DNA of 64,000 nucleotides from Arenicola marina (lineage: Eukaryota > Annelida > Polychaeta > Arenicolidae): positions 55,297,670 to 55,361,669 of the forward strand of contig OZ025248.1 of the NCBI GenBank assembly GCA_964019135.1. Direction: 5' to 3'. Below the pieces are notes generated by a model. That model was not told the DNA's origin. It did not search any database and saw only the letters and a list, made by a program, of their open reading frames with translations. The position numbers and the translations under genes are program-made. Shown piece after piece: positions 13,201-28,200 of this stretch (its first letter is position 1; every line of letters begins with the position of its first letter).

Positions 13201-16200
13201 GCAGTGCGCAGCATTTGAGAGCCATTCCTGGGTTCATGACCTTGAGTCAGTGTCTCGTTCAGGGTCAATGCGTATAGGTAGACGGCGTCGTAGAGGAAAG
13301 CTGAATACTCGGAACCCTTGTTAACAAAACGAAAGTAAATGCAAGTTGATATATTTCAAATTATTTGAATGCAAATCCATCTGTGGTTATCTCCTTGTGT
13401 CCATTTATTTCAGACATGCTTACGTAGATGATCGTTTCATTCTTTTAATTTTATTAGCGGAATTCCGTATACCGCGTAGTATTTTTGTTGCCCTTTACTG
13501 GCCCATCCATTCAAAGTTACCAATGCAAAGATTTTTGTAGCCTACTTGTTGTGAATGGGTTATATTCCTTCGTCCAGATACGCCACTGTTTTGTGTGATT
13601 TTTACCGCATTCGACACCACAATTCTTGAGCATGCCCCATTTTCATTGGTATGCACAATTGTCGGTAAAACAACTAATAATCAAACATGTATTTAATATA
13701 CAAATCTAGTAGTATGTAATGAACGTAGTTTATGCAATAGAGAACCCTGAGTTCGTCGACGATCTGAGCAAGCGGAGCCACGACCAGGAAAGACGTTAGC
13801 AATAGTTACTTACAATATTTACAGACGACCTTGCTAAGATCATAGCAATGTTTTTCATACTACTTACGATTTTGCCGGCAGCTAGAGTACCGTTGTAAAA
13901 CCAAGGGGCTTCGGCCATCTTTACCGGAATCTCCTTGCGAAACGCTTCAACGCGCGGCCCAGCCAAAGACGCCAGTGTCACCTTAAATGACATGATATCA
14001 ACAATGTTTAGAGTTAACCAGTATAAATAGCATTAAATCTGAAGGCGGCTAAAATCGTGTAATCTGATCCAAACCGCAATGCCGCCCCTTAAATGTACAA
14101 CCGTTGCCATAGTGACATATTGCGTAGAACAATGAAACAGAAGAATTGTGGTTATAGATTTAATTAAGAAGGCCGAAGGGTTAATCCCATAGGGAACATT
14201 GCATGTGGTTCAAAAATCTAAGATCCGCCTGCGTCCAAGAGTAAGATAGGCGACTATCTGCCAGCTGCCAGTCACCAAACGGGAAGTTTGGGGGACCAGT
14301 TTTTGCAGGGTAACGCTGTGTCACAGATTCGCCTCCGGAAGTTGCCGAGTCGGCACACCTTTGGCAGATGGTCCATTAACTGCGGATGTCTGGGGAAGTC
14401 CCGCTTTTTACCAGCTTTTATAATCTTGCACAACTAAGTAGCGGCGAAGGTATTTTATAGTCACACATCTTGCATCAAGTTTTTGCCCTATAACATTGAT
14501 GCTAAAGGGCATCCTCCCTCCACAAAGAGACACCCTAAGCAAAATAGGGCCCGGAATTAGCTTCATTGATAGGAGATTACGCCCCACATAATAAGACAGG
14601 TGATACACTAGGAGCCACACCTTATACAAAAACATAATGTCAGCATTAGAAGCCATGAAAAGCCCCGACTGATACACGCGCTGATAGGATGAACGCCCTG
14701 TAGATTAAAATGCGCAACATGAAAAAGCGTGCAGGAAGACACGCTCTTTGCCCGAAGCCACACCCTATGACACGACGTATACAGCAAGACACGAACTATA
14801 AAGGGTGACACGACCTATACGGGAAGACACGACGTATACGGCAAGACACAACCTATAAAGGGTGACACGACCTATACGGGAAGACACGGCCTATACGGGA
14901 AGACACGACCTATACGGGAAGACACGACCTATACGGGAAGACACGACCTATACGGGAAGACACGACCTATACGGGAGGACACGACCTATAAGGAAAAACA
15001 CGATGTATACGGCAAGACACGATGCATACGGCAAGACACGACCTATACGGGTAGACACGACCTATAGGGGAATATCCGACTTATAGGGGAACACACGACA
15101 TATAGGGGAAGACACGACCTATAGGGAATACACGATCTATAGGGGAAGACACGACCTATAGGGAAAGACACGACCTATACGGGAAGACACGACCTATAGG
15201 GAAAGACACGATGTATAGGGGAAGACACGACCTATAGGGAAAGACACGATGTATACGGCAAGACACGATGCATACGGCAAGACACGACCTATACGGGTAG
15301 ACACGACCTATAGGGGAATATCCGACTTATAGGGGAGCACACGACCTATAGGGGAAGACACGACCTATAGGGAATACACGATCTATACGGAAAGACACAA
15401 TGTATACGCCAAGACACGACCTATAGGGGAGGACACGATGCATACGGGAAGAAATGACCTATACGGGAAGACACGGCCTATACGGGAAGACACAACCTAT
15501 AGAGGAAGAGACAACCTATAGGGGAAGACACGACCTATAGGGGAAGACACGACCTTTAGGGGGACACGACCTATAGGGGAAGACACGACCTATACGGGAA
15601 GACACGACATATATGGGAAGACACTACCTATACGGAAAGACGTGATCTATAGGGGAAGACACGACCTATACGGGAAGACACGACCTATAGGGGAAGACAC
15701 GACTTATAGGGAAAGCCACGATGTAAACGGCAAGACACGATGTATACCGCAAGACACGACTTATACGGGAAGACACGACCTATACGGGAAGACACGACCT
15801 ATAGGGGAAGAGACGACCTATAGGGGAAGACACGACCTATACGGGTAGACACGACCTATGGGAGAAGACACGACCTATAGGGGAACTCGACATACAGGGG
15901 GACTCGACCTATAGGGGAAGACACGACCTATACGGGAAGACATGATCTATAGGGGAAGACACGACCTATACGGGAAGACACAACCTATAGGGGAAGACAC
16001 GACATATAGGGAATGCCACGATACAAACGGCAAGACACGATGTATACGGCAAGACACGACCTATACGGGAAGACACGACCTATACGGGAAGACACGACCT
16101 ATACGAGAAGACACGACCTATACCGGAATACATGACCTATAGGGGAAGACACGACATATAGGTGAAAACACGACCTATACGGGAAGACACGATGCTTTAC

Positions 16201-19200
16201 GGCAAGACACGATGTATGCGGCACGACGCGACCTACATAAGTAGACACGACCTATAGGGGAATACACGACCTATAGGGGAAGACACGACATATAGGGGAA
16301 GACCCGACATATAAATGAAAACACGACCTATACGGGAAGACACGATGCATACGGCAAGACACGATGTATGCGGCACGACGCGACCTACGTAAGTAGACAC
16401 GACCTATAGGGGAAGACACGACCTATAGGGGAAGACCCCACATATAGGGGAATGTACGACCTATAGGGGAACACACGACCTATAGGGGAGGACACGACCT
16501 ATAGGAAATACACAATCTATAGGGGAAGACACAATCTATAGGGGAAGACACGACCTATACGGGAAGAAACGACCTATATCGGAAGACACGACCTACACGG
16601 GAAGACACGACCTATACGGGAGGACACGACCTATAGGGGGACACGACCTATAGGGGGACACAACCTATTGGGGAAGACACGACCTATAGGGGGACACGAC
16701 CTATAGGGGAAGACATGACCTATACGGGAAGACACGACCTATACGGGAAGACACTACCTATACGGGAAGACACGACCTATAGGGGAAAACACGACCTATA
16801 CGGAAAGACGTGATATATAGGGGAAGACACGACCTATACGGGAAGACACGACCTATAGGGGAAGACACGACTTATAGGGAAAGCCACGATGTAAACGGCA
16901 AGACACGATGTATACGGCAAGACACGACTTATACGGGAAGACACGACCTATACGGGAAGACACGACCTATAGGGGAAGAGACGACCTATAGGGGAAGACA
17001 CGACCTATACGGGTAGACACGACCTATGGGAGAAGACACGACCTATAGGGGAACTCGACATACAGGGGGACTCGACCTATAGGGGAAGACACGACCTATA
17101 CGGGAAGACACTACCTATACGGGAAGACATGATCTATAGGGGAAGACACGACCTATACGGGAAGACACAACCTATAGGGGAAGACACGACATATAGGGAA
17201 TGCCACGATACAAACGGCAAGACACGATGTATACGGCAAGACACGATCTATACGGGAAGACACGACCTATACGGGAAGACACGACCTATACGAGAAGACA
17301 CGACCTATACCGGAATACATGACCTATAGGGGAAGACACGACATATAGGTGAAAACACGACCTATACGGGAAGACACGATGCTTTACGGCAAGACACGAT
17401 GTATGCGGCACGACGCGACCTACATAAGTAGACACGACCTATAGGGGAAGACACAACCTATAGGGAAAGACACGACATATAGGGAATGCCACGATACAAA
17501 CGGCAAGACACGATGTATACGGCAAGACACGACCTATACGGGAAGACACGACCTATACGGGAAGACACGACCTATACGAGAAGACACGACCTATACCGGA
17601 ATACATGACCTATAGGGGAAGACACGACATATAGGTGAAAACACGACCTATACGGGAAGACACGATGCATACGGCAAGACACGATGTATGCGGCACGACG
17701 CGACCTACGTAAGTAGACACGACCTATAGGGGAAGACACGACCTATAGGGGAAGACCCCACATATAGGGGAATGTACGACCTATAGGGGAACACACGACC
17801 TATAGGGGAGGACACGACCTATAGGAAATACACAATCTATAGGGGAAGACACAATCTATAGGGGAAGACACGACCTATACGGGAAGAAACGACCTATATC
17901 GGAAGACACGACCTACACGGGAAGACACGACCTATACGGGAGGACACGACCTATAGGGGGACACGACCTATAGGGGGACACAACCTATTGGGGAAGACAC
18001 GACCTATAGGGGGACACGACTTATAGGGGAAGACATGACCTATACGGGAAGACACGACCTATACGGGAAGACACTACCTATACGGGAAGACACGACCTAT
18101 AGGGGAAGACACGACCTATAGGGAATGCCAAGATGTAAACGGCAAGACACGATGTATACGGCAAGACACGACATATACGGGAAGACACGACCTATACGGG
18201 AAGACACGACCTATACGGGAATGCACGACCTATCGGGGAAGACACGACCTATAGAGGAAGACCCGACATATAGGTGAAAACACGACCTATACGGGAAGAC
18301 ACGGTGTATGCGGCACGACGCGACCTACATAAGTAGACACGACCTATAGGGGAATACACGACCTATAGGGGAAGACACGACCTATAAGAGAAGACACGAC
18401 CTATAGGGGGACACGACCTATAGGGGGATACGACCTATTGGGGAAGACACGACTTATAGGGGGACACGACCTATAGGGGAAGACACGACCTATACGGCAA
18501 GATACGATGCATACGGCAAGAAATGACCTATACGGGAAGACACGACCTATACGGGAAGACACGACCTATAGGCCTATAGATAGATGATCTATAAGCGAAG
18601 ACACCTATAAGGGGAAAAACAACATTAGAGACTTATTGCACTACGTTTTCTGCGGCACTGATACGCACCCCGATCCCTTAGCGCCGATACGTTTACGTTC
18701 CGGTTCTTCGCGCTCGCGCGGCGCACAAATGAGTTGTTGCGGTCGGCTATTTATGTAACGCCCTTTTTGCAAAGTTTCTACCTTCTTTCTGGTATTTATT
18801 TCGGATTTGGATGGCTCGGGAATGGCGGGTGGAAAGTGAGAGAGAGAGTGGGCCGGGGGGGGGGGAGGGCGTGGGGAGATGAGAGGGGTGCTGGTCTAAA
18901 TGTCGTGGACATGCGGTTTCTATTGTGTTATCTAAAGAGGAAGTCCTAGGTATTGTTATGTATAATCATGTTATTTGGGGAAAGAAATTGCAAATGGTAA
19001 TGCTTCTTTGTGAGGAGAGTGTTTATAGGAAACTTGAGTTGCTGAAATTATAAGCAACCCACCATTTTCCATTGTCTCTCTTTCTATAGTGCGGTCAGTC
19101 TTAGTAGCAGTTATAAACACACATAAATGTTTCAACAACGCTGGTGGTCGAGTTTTACTGGTCTGTGCGGCATTGTGCACTGGGTGACTGGCCACTGCGC

Positions 19201-22200
19201 CCACTACCACTGCAGACGGCGGAACACTTCCACTTTCGTTCAACAAATTCTTTGTCTAAAGACATCCAATGCAAAATATAAGCAATTGTGAAGTATCCTC
19301 TTTCGATAGCTGCAAAAACTGTGACATGTATTCGCAGAAAACTAAAAGATATGAAGGATCTTCCCTGGGGCTGTGATACGTACGGGCAAAACGTCCGAAA
19401 GGCGATTTATACGTTGTGCCGCAAACGGATCCCTCAAACGTATCTATGTAGGTCAAGAAACACCCCGACTTCTGATGACGTAATGCTCATCGGGTTACGT
19501 TTACGGCATACGTTTAATGGAAAACGTTGTGCAATATAACTCCCTCATAATACAAATTATTCTTATGATACAGTATTAACTTAATTAATTTTATGTATAT
19601 ACTTGTGCTGCATTTTGTAACATAATATTGCACAACATGATTATTTTAATCAGATATTCCAAGAACTACGGAAAAAAGATACGAAGCAAACTTTCTGGAG
19701 AATTGTAACCTCTGACCTTTATGCTGCACGCACATTTGCACCAAGCAGCCAAACAGACGTAACGAATGTAAGTCGCAATGCTGATCTCTATTTATACTAA
19801 TATCGTGTATACGTTTACCAATCAGACAAGACGAAAACACGATAAATGGTTGGTTCCCTAAACAGCAATTTCCAACGGTACCAACAAAAATGATTTCCCG
19901 AATGCATCACCGTATCACGTGACACGCCGACACTATATTATACCTGGAGAACCCTGCGGTATACCGCCTGGAGAGCTGCCAGGTTTGGTACGGGGGGCTG
20001 GTGGCTGCCCCATGGGGTGGTGACATCGACTTGGGGCAGGTGGTCCAGGGCCAGGTACAGGTAGTCTTCCCCAGTCATGTCAGCCTCGCGAGCCCGCAGC
20101 AAGAAAGCGTTCTCGTCCGCTCGCGCCAGACAAAGGATCACAACTGCGGTGGTTTATGGAAAAAACTAGTTTATCAGAGGCACTCGCTGCTACCCCATGA
20201 GGGTATAAAGTATCAGGAAGGAAACCTGTGTTCCACAATCTCCGGGCAATACTAAACAACCGGTTTATGGATTCATCCCCTTACTCACACACAACTATAT
20301 TCACCACTGACTGCCATTTTATCTTGTATGAGTAGTCATGTTATTATTGATGGAAGGGTTTCTAATAATAAGCAGTAGAGGTGAAAAGTAAAATAATGAT
20401 AAGTTAATCAAGGAGGCTGGGAGTGGTATTCGTACTTCTGCCTCTGTGCCTAGTGCGTTCGAGGATGTCATCCAGATCGTCATCGGGGAAGCCGAACGAG
20501 GTCTGCATCCAGGCAGCGAGAGTGACGTTGGAGCTACGGAATTGCTCCTCGATGCTGCGGGCCGCGTAGTCGCAAAATACGTCACGTGACCCCATCCGGC
20601 GCTGCGATACCATGACGAAGCGATGCCACCGGAAGTGACTGAAGAGTTCCGCTATGGCGGCGCCCATCTTACTGAATGTAGGGCTCAGTCGGACCAGAGT
20701 GGTGTAGACTGACTTGTCGCTGAGTAAAGGATCGGTCGATGCCTGCGTGAACATGGGAATGTTCCAGAAGGAGGCTAGCAATCCGGCTGATGTGGTCGCT
20801 GAAATGAAATACTTGTTTCATACATTGATACGTTGCTTGCAGTATTTTTATGGCCCGAAATCGAAAATATTTCATTAAAAACGAGCGTGTGTAAGTGCGG
20901 ACAGGGGTTGGGGGGGGGGGGGGGGGTGTAGGGGGGGGGGGTTCAGGGGGGTATCATTCATCTATTCATATCGTTCCGGGAGGTTCCTGGGCCCAGGTTG
21001 GCCCCCATGGACATAAATGTGGCTTAAAACACTAACTTATTTTACTTAATTACGACTTCAACTTTTAACGTTCAACTTGCGCCGTTTGTGAACAAAGTTT
21101 ACACAGAGCTAATATATAGCCGGAATATTGAGCCGGAATTATATCAACATCTTCGTCCATTATAGCTTAGAAGAGAGGGCAGGAGACAGATGGCGCCTCT
21201 AGCAAGTGTTTCAGCGGACAGTCCATTATAAGTCATCTTAATTGTTATTTACAGCGGGAACTCCATGACGTCAAATGTTAGATTTTCACCCGCTGGGGCC
21301 CGACATAAAACTCCAGCCTACGGATAAAGGGAGATGGTGTTTTGATATTGTACTATATATAGAGCTGTACAGTCACTTCGGGATCTTATCGAGACCCCAC
21401 GAGACAGGGATACCTATGCGCTGCGTGCATGCCTAGCATCAACGGCCTGTACGTGCTGCCTACCTTCCGGTTGTTTGACTTTACTCGCCTCGTACACAAG
21501 ATCGGCTAAAGCTGTCCTTGGAAGCACAACTAACCACTGAAGTTCTGTGCACATCCGAATTATAACCATCCGAGTAGATTTATGTGATGTATGAGCGGTT
21601 AGGCAGTTGATAAATCAGAATGCGGTCGACTCATGAGCGACTGTCAGTGTCAGGCGATCTAATGTGCTGCGCGGGGTTTTCCATGTCGTATGACGTTATA
21701 ATCATCCTGACGCGCGTGTCTGCGCGAGGTATCTATGGTTACGTAACAACGCTCCTTATATGGACTGGGCAGGTGACGACAATGGTGCTCCGTTTGTCGT
21801 AAAACTGTAATAATCGATGAATTGGTTCAAAATACAACGCTTCCAACAGTCTCATCGAACGGACCACATGCATTATGGAGAGATAAAGGTCTTATCTTTA
21901 TCTATATTATGATTTTATGGTTAACAATGCCTGGACCAAAGCAAATAAAAAATAGTTTCACACCCACTCGATTCTTTGTGCACAAACCGCGCAGCGCCAT
22001 GGCCGGTTCCCAACACTAAAACACTGACTACAATGAGTGCGCGTCACGTAATTGCAGCAAGGCACCAGCGTGATGCGCACTCGTGAGAGAGCACGTGTTT
22101 TTTTGTTGGTCCCCAAAAGAACTAAACCGGAAATAGAACCCGCGAGAACTGTGCAACCCTATTAACTATATTATGTTCGCCTTTATTACCGGTTTCCACG

Positions 22201-25200
22201 TGTTGAGCTCGACATATAATGCCTATACAACCTAGACGCGCGTTCAGTCGGATGGCACTTACAAGCCGAGCAGGGGGGACCCAAGTAGCAGTCTATGTCC
22301 TCTGTATCTCTGAGGTCAACGGCCATGCCTGCGCCGAACTTACTGCTGCACAAATCATCCCGCCACACGAGGCTGGCAAACAAGAAAGAGAAATGGTTAA
22401 CAATGTAACAATTTTACTCGTTGGCTGACAGTAGTTTTCGTGCAGCCATGTTAACTTCACGACGCTCACTCACTTAACCAATGGTCGTGCATCCGTCCCG
22501 CGGGTGCAATATGTCCGCAACGCCGTTGTGCCAACAAAAACTTGCCGTCTCGTGTTGGATTTTGCAATGCGATAAACGTGTTTTACTTTTTGTTACGGGG
22601 GCGTCAACAAAGGAGTTCCCACCAGCATTTATGAAGATATTGCCCGTCGTAAGTGCTGTGGAGTCATATATAGCGCGAATAATATGAAGTTCTTATTTCT
22701 CGGCCCCATTTTTGGAACCATGTTACCGCTTTTCATTTCACCGTGAACTAAGAATGAGGGAATATGATATTAACCGACCGCCGTGATAAAGGATTTTTAT
22801 TAATCGTGAACTGGGAATTTTAGTATTAAATAACCGTGAATCGGGAAATCGTCAATTTAGCATCGTGTATCCGCCCTTCCATTGCATGCGGAGAGTTCTG
22901 CTTTTAGTTCATCGTGAGCTGGGAATAAAGAAATTTATTCTTCGTGATCTGGGAACACGACCCTCCTTGCGTAAATGGAAGCGTCGCAGACATTTAGACG
23001 AAGCAACCGAATATATTCGATGACATAGATCCACCACGTGCCCTCTGGAAAGGAATCAGATATTTTAACTGGTCATAAAATGTGTTATCCCATTTTAAGG
23101 CGAAGTAACATGTTCATGTACTGGCCAGTCTCATGTTACGAGAGCATTCCGTGCGACGCTATCAGAAATCTGTCTCGTCAATATGAGTAGGTCGTTCGTC
23201 GGCCAGTCCTATTGTCGCTTGGCCAATTGGGTTCGACCGTACGCGGGACCAGTGTAGGTAAAGAGTGCAATCGGCTGTTGTCGAGCGTGCTTTGCCAGGC
23301 CAGCCTACAGAATGCATAGTATTACTTGAAGAGGTAAATATGAAAACATTCATAGATATTAACATGTATTGTGTAATTGTACACTTGTTTTCGAAAATTG
23401 GAATTATTTACAGGCAAGCAGAATAGCCCACTATAAATATGTTTGACCCCAAGTTGCGGAACACACAGAACGTTTTCTGGAGAAAAACTTGTGACCCGCA
23501 GTTATAGAAATTTCTATTATTTTGCCGGATCACTAAAGTAAAACGTGTAACAAGAAACATCAAATAACCCTAACAGAATCAAGTGACTGTGACCGACTGA
23601 AGAGCAATCGTAGTCTCGTGATCCATGAAAGAGGAGGTGTAATTTACAGTAGACAAGGCTGCCACAATTCACACAGATCTAACCTTCTCTATGGGAAGCT
23701 TACGCCTGTGTACTGATTTCTTCCCTTCCATTCACGCCAGCTGCTGCCCTACACTCACAACAGTGGTCGGGTGTATCACAGCAACTACGCTGATTGGATA
23801 AGAGAACTAATCGATGGAAACCCGACACCCACCATGCGAAGCACAGATAGGGTGTCATGAGTACGAGCCGCAAAAGTGATGTCGCTCTGATCTGTTGCAC
23901 AGGTGCAGAGATCGCGAGGCACTGGTATCTTACGCTTGGAACGCGTATTGTTGGAGAGGCAGCAATTTGTATACTGAATTATACATGGAGCCATGATAAA
24001 GTTTAACATCCGATGAAGTAACCAGATACTTTTGTTAATGGAATCGAACTACTTCACTGTCCAGTATCAGGAATCGAACTACTTCACTGTCCAGTATCAG
24101 GAATCGAACTACTACACTGTCCAGTATCAGTAAACCCTCTAGTTACGATGCCTCAGACGGCCTAAGTCAAGTAGACGATCGCTCTGATTGACTTGAATAA
24201 CAAATAGAACATGCATTCATTAACAAAATATGTACTTAAAACGCACACAGTTATTTAAAATAACATGTTTAAAATAAAAACATATATTATTAAATTTGTT
24301 AAAGGGGAAGCCAATTCCGGCCGTAAGGGCAGTGCCAATGAGAGAAGAGAAGTCTAAAGATACGCTTCCTCAAAAAATTCTAGTTACGAATTCTCTGAGA
24401 ATGTTTTTTTAGGCCTAAAAAGCCCCATTCTCCAAGTAATCAAATAATGTATTTTGCAGCCATGATTCCTCCGTTATCAGATTCATAACAAATATGTCCT
24501 TCTGGCGATGAGCTCCTTTGGTTTCATAATTTCAATAAAAAAATCATTCATCGCTAGTCTTGGCTTTCCCTTTAACTACAAAAAACTATATCCGCAAAAA
24601 GAAAAACAATACCAGCAACAAAAGTGCATGGAATAAACACTTGTCTATATAGCAATGCACAGAACGATTTGAATGTATATCTATGTAAATCAGTTGAGTA
24701 AGGATTTCAGACTTAACTTGAAGTATGTAACACCAGAGCATGTATGGCGTCAAATAGAGCGACTTTGCCACCAAATTAATCTATATGATAGTTTCAACTG
24801 CTTATTCCGCACATTTTATAACTGATGCAATTCGTCCATGCTTGACCTTTTTGTCATCACACAGGTGGTCTGACAAAGAATTCCCATCGCTGTGTTAGCT
24901 GTGTAAGGTACGACATTTACCTTATACAGAGAGCTATTGAAGGAGAAGCCTTATCGTATGGCATATGTACCCTAGGCGTATCCAGGAAGGCACAGGTGAC
25001 ACCCCCTTTCAAGAATTTGTGCACACGCCCCTGTGTGCCATATGATGATAAAAGACTGATTGATGTCATGTGGCATGCAAGCGGATACAAAGTATCACTG
25101 ATAGGCCTCCCCTTTGACGTGCTTCTCGCGCAAGGTTGGGTATAGGGGAGGTAGGCATTAGCTGTGCCATTTGGGAGCAGGTGCCTATAATATGATAATA

Positions 25201-28200
25201 TGATTATATGCAAGAACGTGAGAACGCGAAGAGGAGAACGCGAGGAGCAGAACGCGAGGAGAACGCGAGAACGCGAGAAGTACGCGAGGAGAACGCGAAA
25301 ACGCGAGGAGGAGAATGCGAGAACGCGAGGAGGAGAACGTGAGGGCGAGAACGCGACGGAGAGAACGCGAGATTGACCTCGCCCTCGCATTCTCGCGTTC
25401 TCGCCCTCGCGTTCTTGCCCTCGCGTTCTTGCCTTGGCGTTCTGGCGATCTCGCCCTGGCGTTCTCATCCTCGCGTTCTCGCATGCACATATATGCTATC
25501 ATTATGGTTGCATATATGTGCCACTCGCTATCTCGCATTCTCGCCAGGCACGCGAGAACGCAAAAGCGAGGACGCGAGAAGGCGAGGACGAGCCACAGAA
25601 AGCCATAGCCCGCGCCCGAAGCCATTGCCCAGCGTATGGAACCACAGCCCGGAGCCTTAGCTCGCCCTCGGAGCCATAGCCAGGAACTTTAGCTCGCGCT
25701 CGGAGTCATAGCCCGGGGCAATAAGCCGCACTTGGAATTATAGTTCAGCGCAGGGGCCCATAGCCCAGAGCCATAACCCAGAGCCATAGCCCAGAGCCAT
25801 AGCCCAGAGCTATAGCCCGTGCCCGGAGCTTAGAGCACAAGTTCAGCATACGAAGCCATAGCCCGTGCCAGGAGTCGTGGCCTGCGCCGCAAACTACAAA
25901 AAAAAATCCTACAATAAACAGTGGAGTGATTGCTCCAAGCACTGGGCTATGACTGGGCGCGGACTATGGCTCCAGGCTATAACTCCGGTTGGGGGATATG
26001 GCTCCGTACACTAGACTATGGCTCCCTGCGCGGGACTATAGCTCCGTGCGCCGGACTATGGCTCCGGTCGCCGGGATATGGCTCTGGGCGTGGACTAGGA
26101 GAACTACGACCGGAAGCATAGCAAGCGAGAACGCGGGAACCAGAACGCGAGATCGGCACAAATATGCCACCATATGCCATAGTTGGTTGATAAGATTAAC
26201 GGCATTTGCAGCCTTTGAATCAATGGCGAGTACACCATCAAACTAAAAACAATACCAGAAAAGTCCTTGGCGGATGTATCTTGGAGAAAACTTAAGAAAA
26301 GGTGTGGTCACTCACTATGGATTCATCTTGGGTTCATCGTAGAAATCACCATGCACAAAGGCCTCCAAACCTTGCATTGTATTTGAAGTTCTATTTTTGG
26401 TTTTTGCATTCCTCTAATAGACAGAATCTTTGCTTCTTTTGGAAATTTTGGCCGAATTACAGGTTCAAAACATCGTAAAACGCTGGTCCACCATTCAACG
26501 ACCACCGCATTTTAGCGACACTTCGTCGTGCGATGCAGTGCCGATAACCGAATAACGAAGAACACAATCAATGAACAAAATCATCATCCAGCCATTCGGA
26601 AACTTTTTAGCGCATGCGAGTAGACATAAATGAATACAGTGCCATCTCTCTGCCCGACCACTTCTCAAACCCATCGATTTTGTGTAAGTCTAGGCTTAGA
26701 ATAGAGAAGCTTTACTGTACATCTGTTAAGTATTTGTTTCCTGAGCACTTTTTCTGAGCATCGGATTTACTTAAAGCAACCACCCTAATTTGTTTCTTTG
26801 TGCATAAATTTGCAAACAATGACTTTAACTGAGGGCAGGAAACAGGCAGTGGCAGCGCGCAAGAGGGTTAGTGCGACAAGAGCGACACTTGCAACTTGTC
26901 TGCCCCCCCCCACCCCCTACCCACCCACCCGATCGTCAATATTTCATCGGAAATTGACCCATCGGGCTCCAAGTCTTATAATTTTCTCGGAGATTCATTT
27001 CGGACCATTCCGCAATGTTGAATACGATATTACTCTCCTTTGTAATACTGGAGAATGCACGACTTCCTTGGGAGAATGGATGGACTGTTTATGTGTGCCG
27101 GCGCTGTAGATCACCAGTGTGGGCCAAGGAACCAGCTGCCACTGTAAGCTCGTCTGGCTGCCGTGTCTCCACCCCCGTCCAGGCAGGACACTGGGAGCGG
27201 GTTCATACATCTTCGGCTGAAGGCCACTCTGTCAACAGACGGAGCGCATTTCTGACATCACCTGTGCCCTTCGTAACTGCCAACCTCAACGGTACTGGGG
27301 TCACGAATGGTTTTCGTGGGTTGATTAGGTTCAATTTAGCACTTTCGATGGCAAATTTTACAAATGTAGTACAAGCACTATTAAGGAGTTAAAAAAAAAA
27401 TCGAAATAATACGGGGTTCAAGTTTAAAAGGCTTCTGGCGTTTTGCCTCGATCGAACTCGAAACACAGTTCGATAGTAACATGGCCTCTAATTAATCATT
27501 GTCGATTGAATTTGTCCGATGCGGTCGGATAGCACAGTAGACCTATATGCTAAATGTGGTGCATTTGATGCCAAACTTTTGATGAAAATATCTTCGATTA
27601 GCTTCAACTTTCGCGTACGAAGAACAATTTTGATGGTTAAATATGACGTGCGGCACAGAAATTATAACGTAGACGGAGCGCCCTCTGCCGGGAGATCGGC
27701 TAAAAGTTGTATTAGTCTGCGCGGAGCCGCGGTAGCGCCGAGCAGCGGCAGTTTGCCAAAGCGACTCAAAGCGTCATCAACCATGGAATTACTGGCCCCA
27801 CCTGGTGAGAACACAGGTGTGTGGAGCGGTTTGGCCCTACGGCGAGGCTCTATGATCTTGTCTCTCATGAGACCCTCAGACGCGGGGCATGCTTGACATT
27901 AGACATCCTGTAGAAAACGTGCCTCGTCGCCTATTCCATCTAAAATGCGTTACCTACTTTCGTTGCCTTGCCAACCTGTACCTGCTGCCCCTCTGTGCTA
28001 TTTTGCATCAGCCGCGACATATATTACGACAGGCCAATATCCGTTCGGACGGGGTATTTTTACACGGCAACCCGCTCTATGAAAGCATATTTTCAGAGCC
28101 CCTCCCCCCGCAAGTCGGAAAATTTCAAATATCCGCTCTATAGGGGTATCTTTTTCATCATAAATGTCTGCACTATAGGGGTATCTTTTTTTCATAAATG

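Noticed and set aside
14862..17329. Several 66-74-codon plus-strand ORFs (RHDLYGKTRPI...)
   Set aside because: Products of the 19-bp satellite; they start and stop at repeat variants and have no gene context.
24917..25679. ORFs up to 183 codons on both strands (R/E/A-rich)
   Set aside because: Low-complexity GAGAACGCGA array read in different frames.
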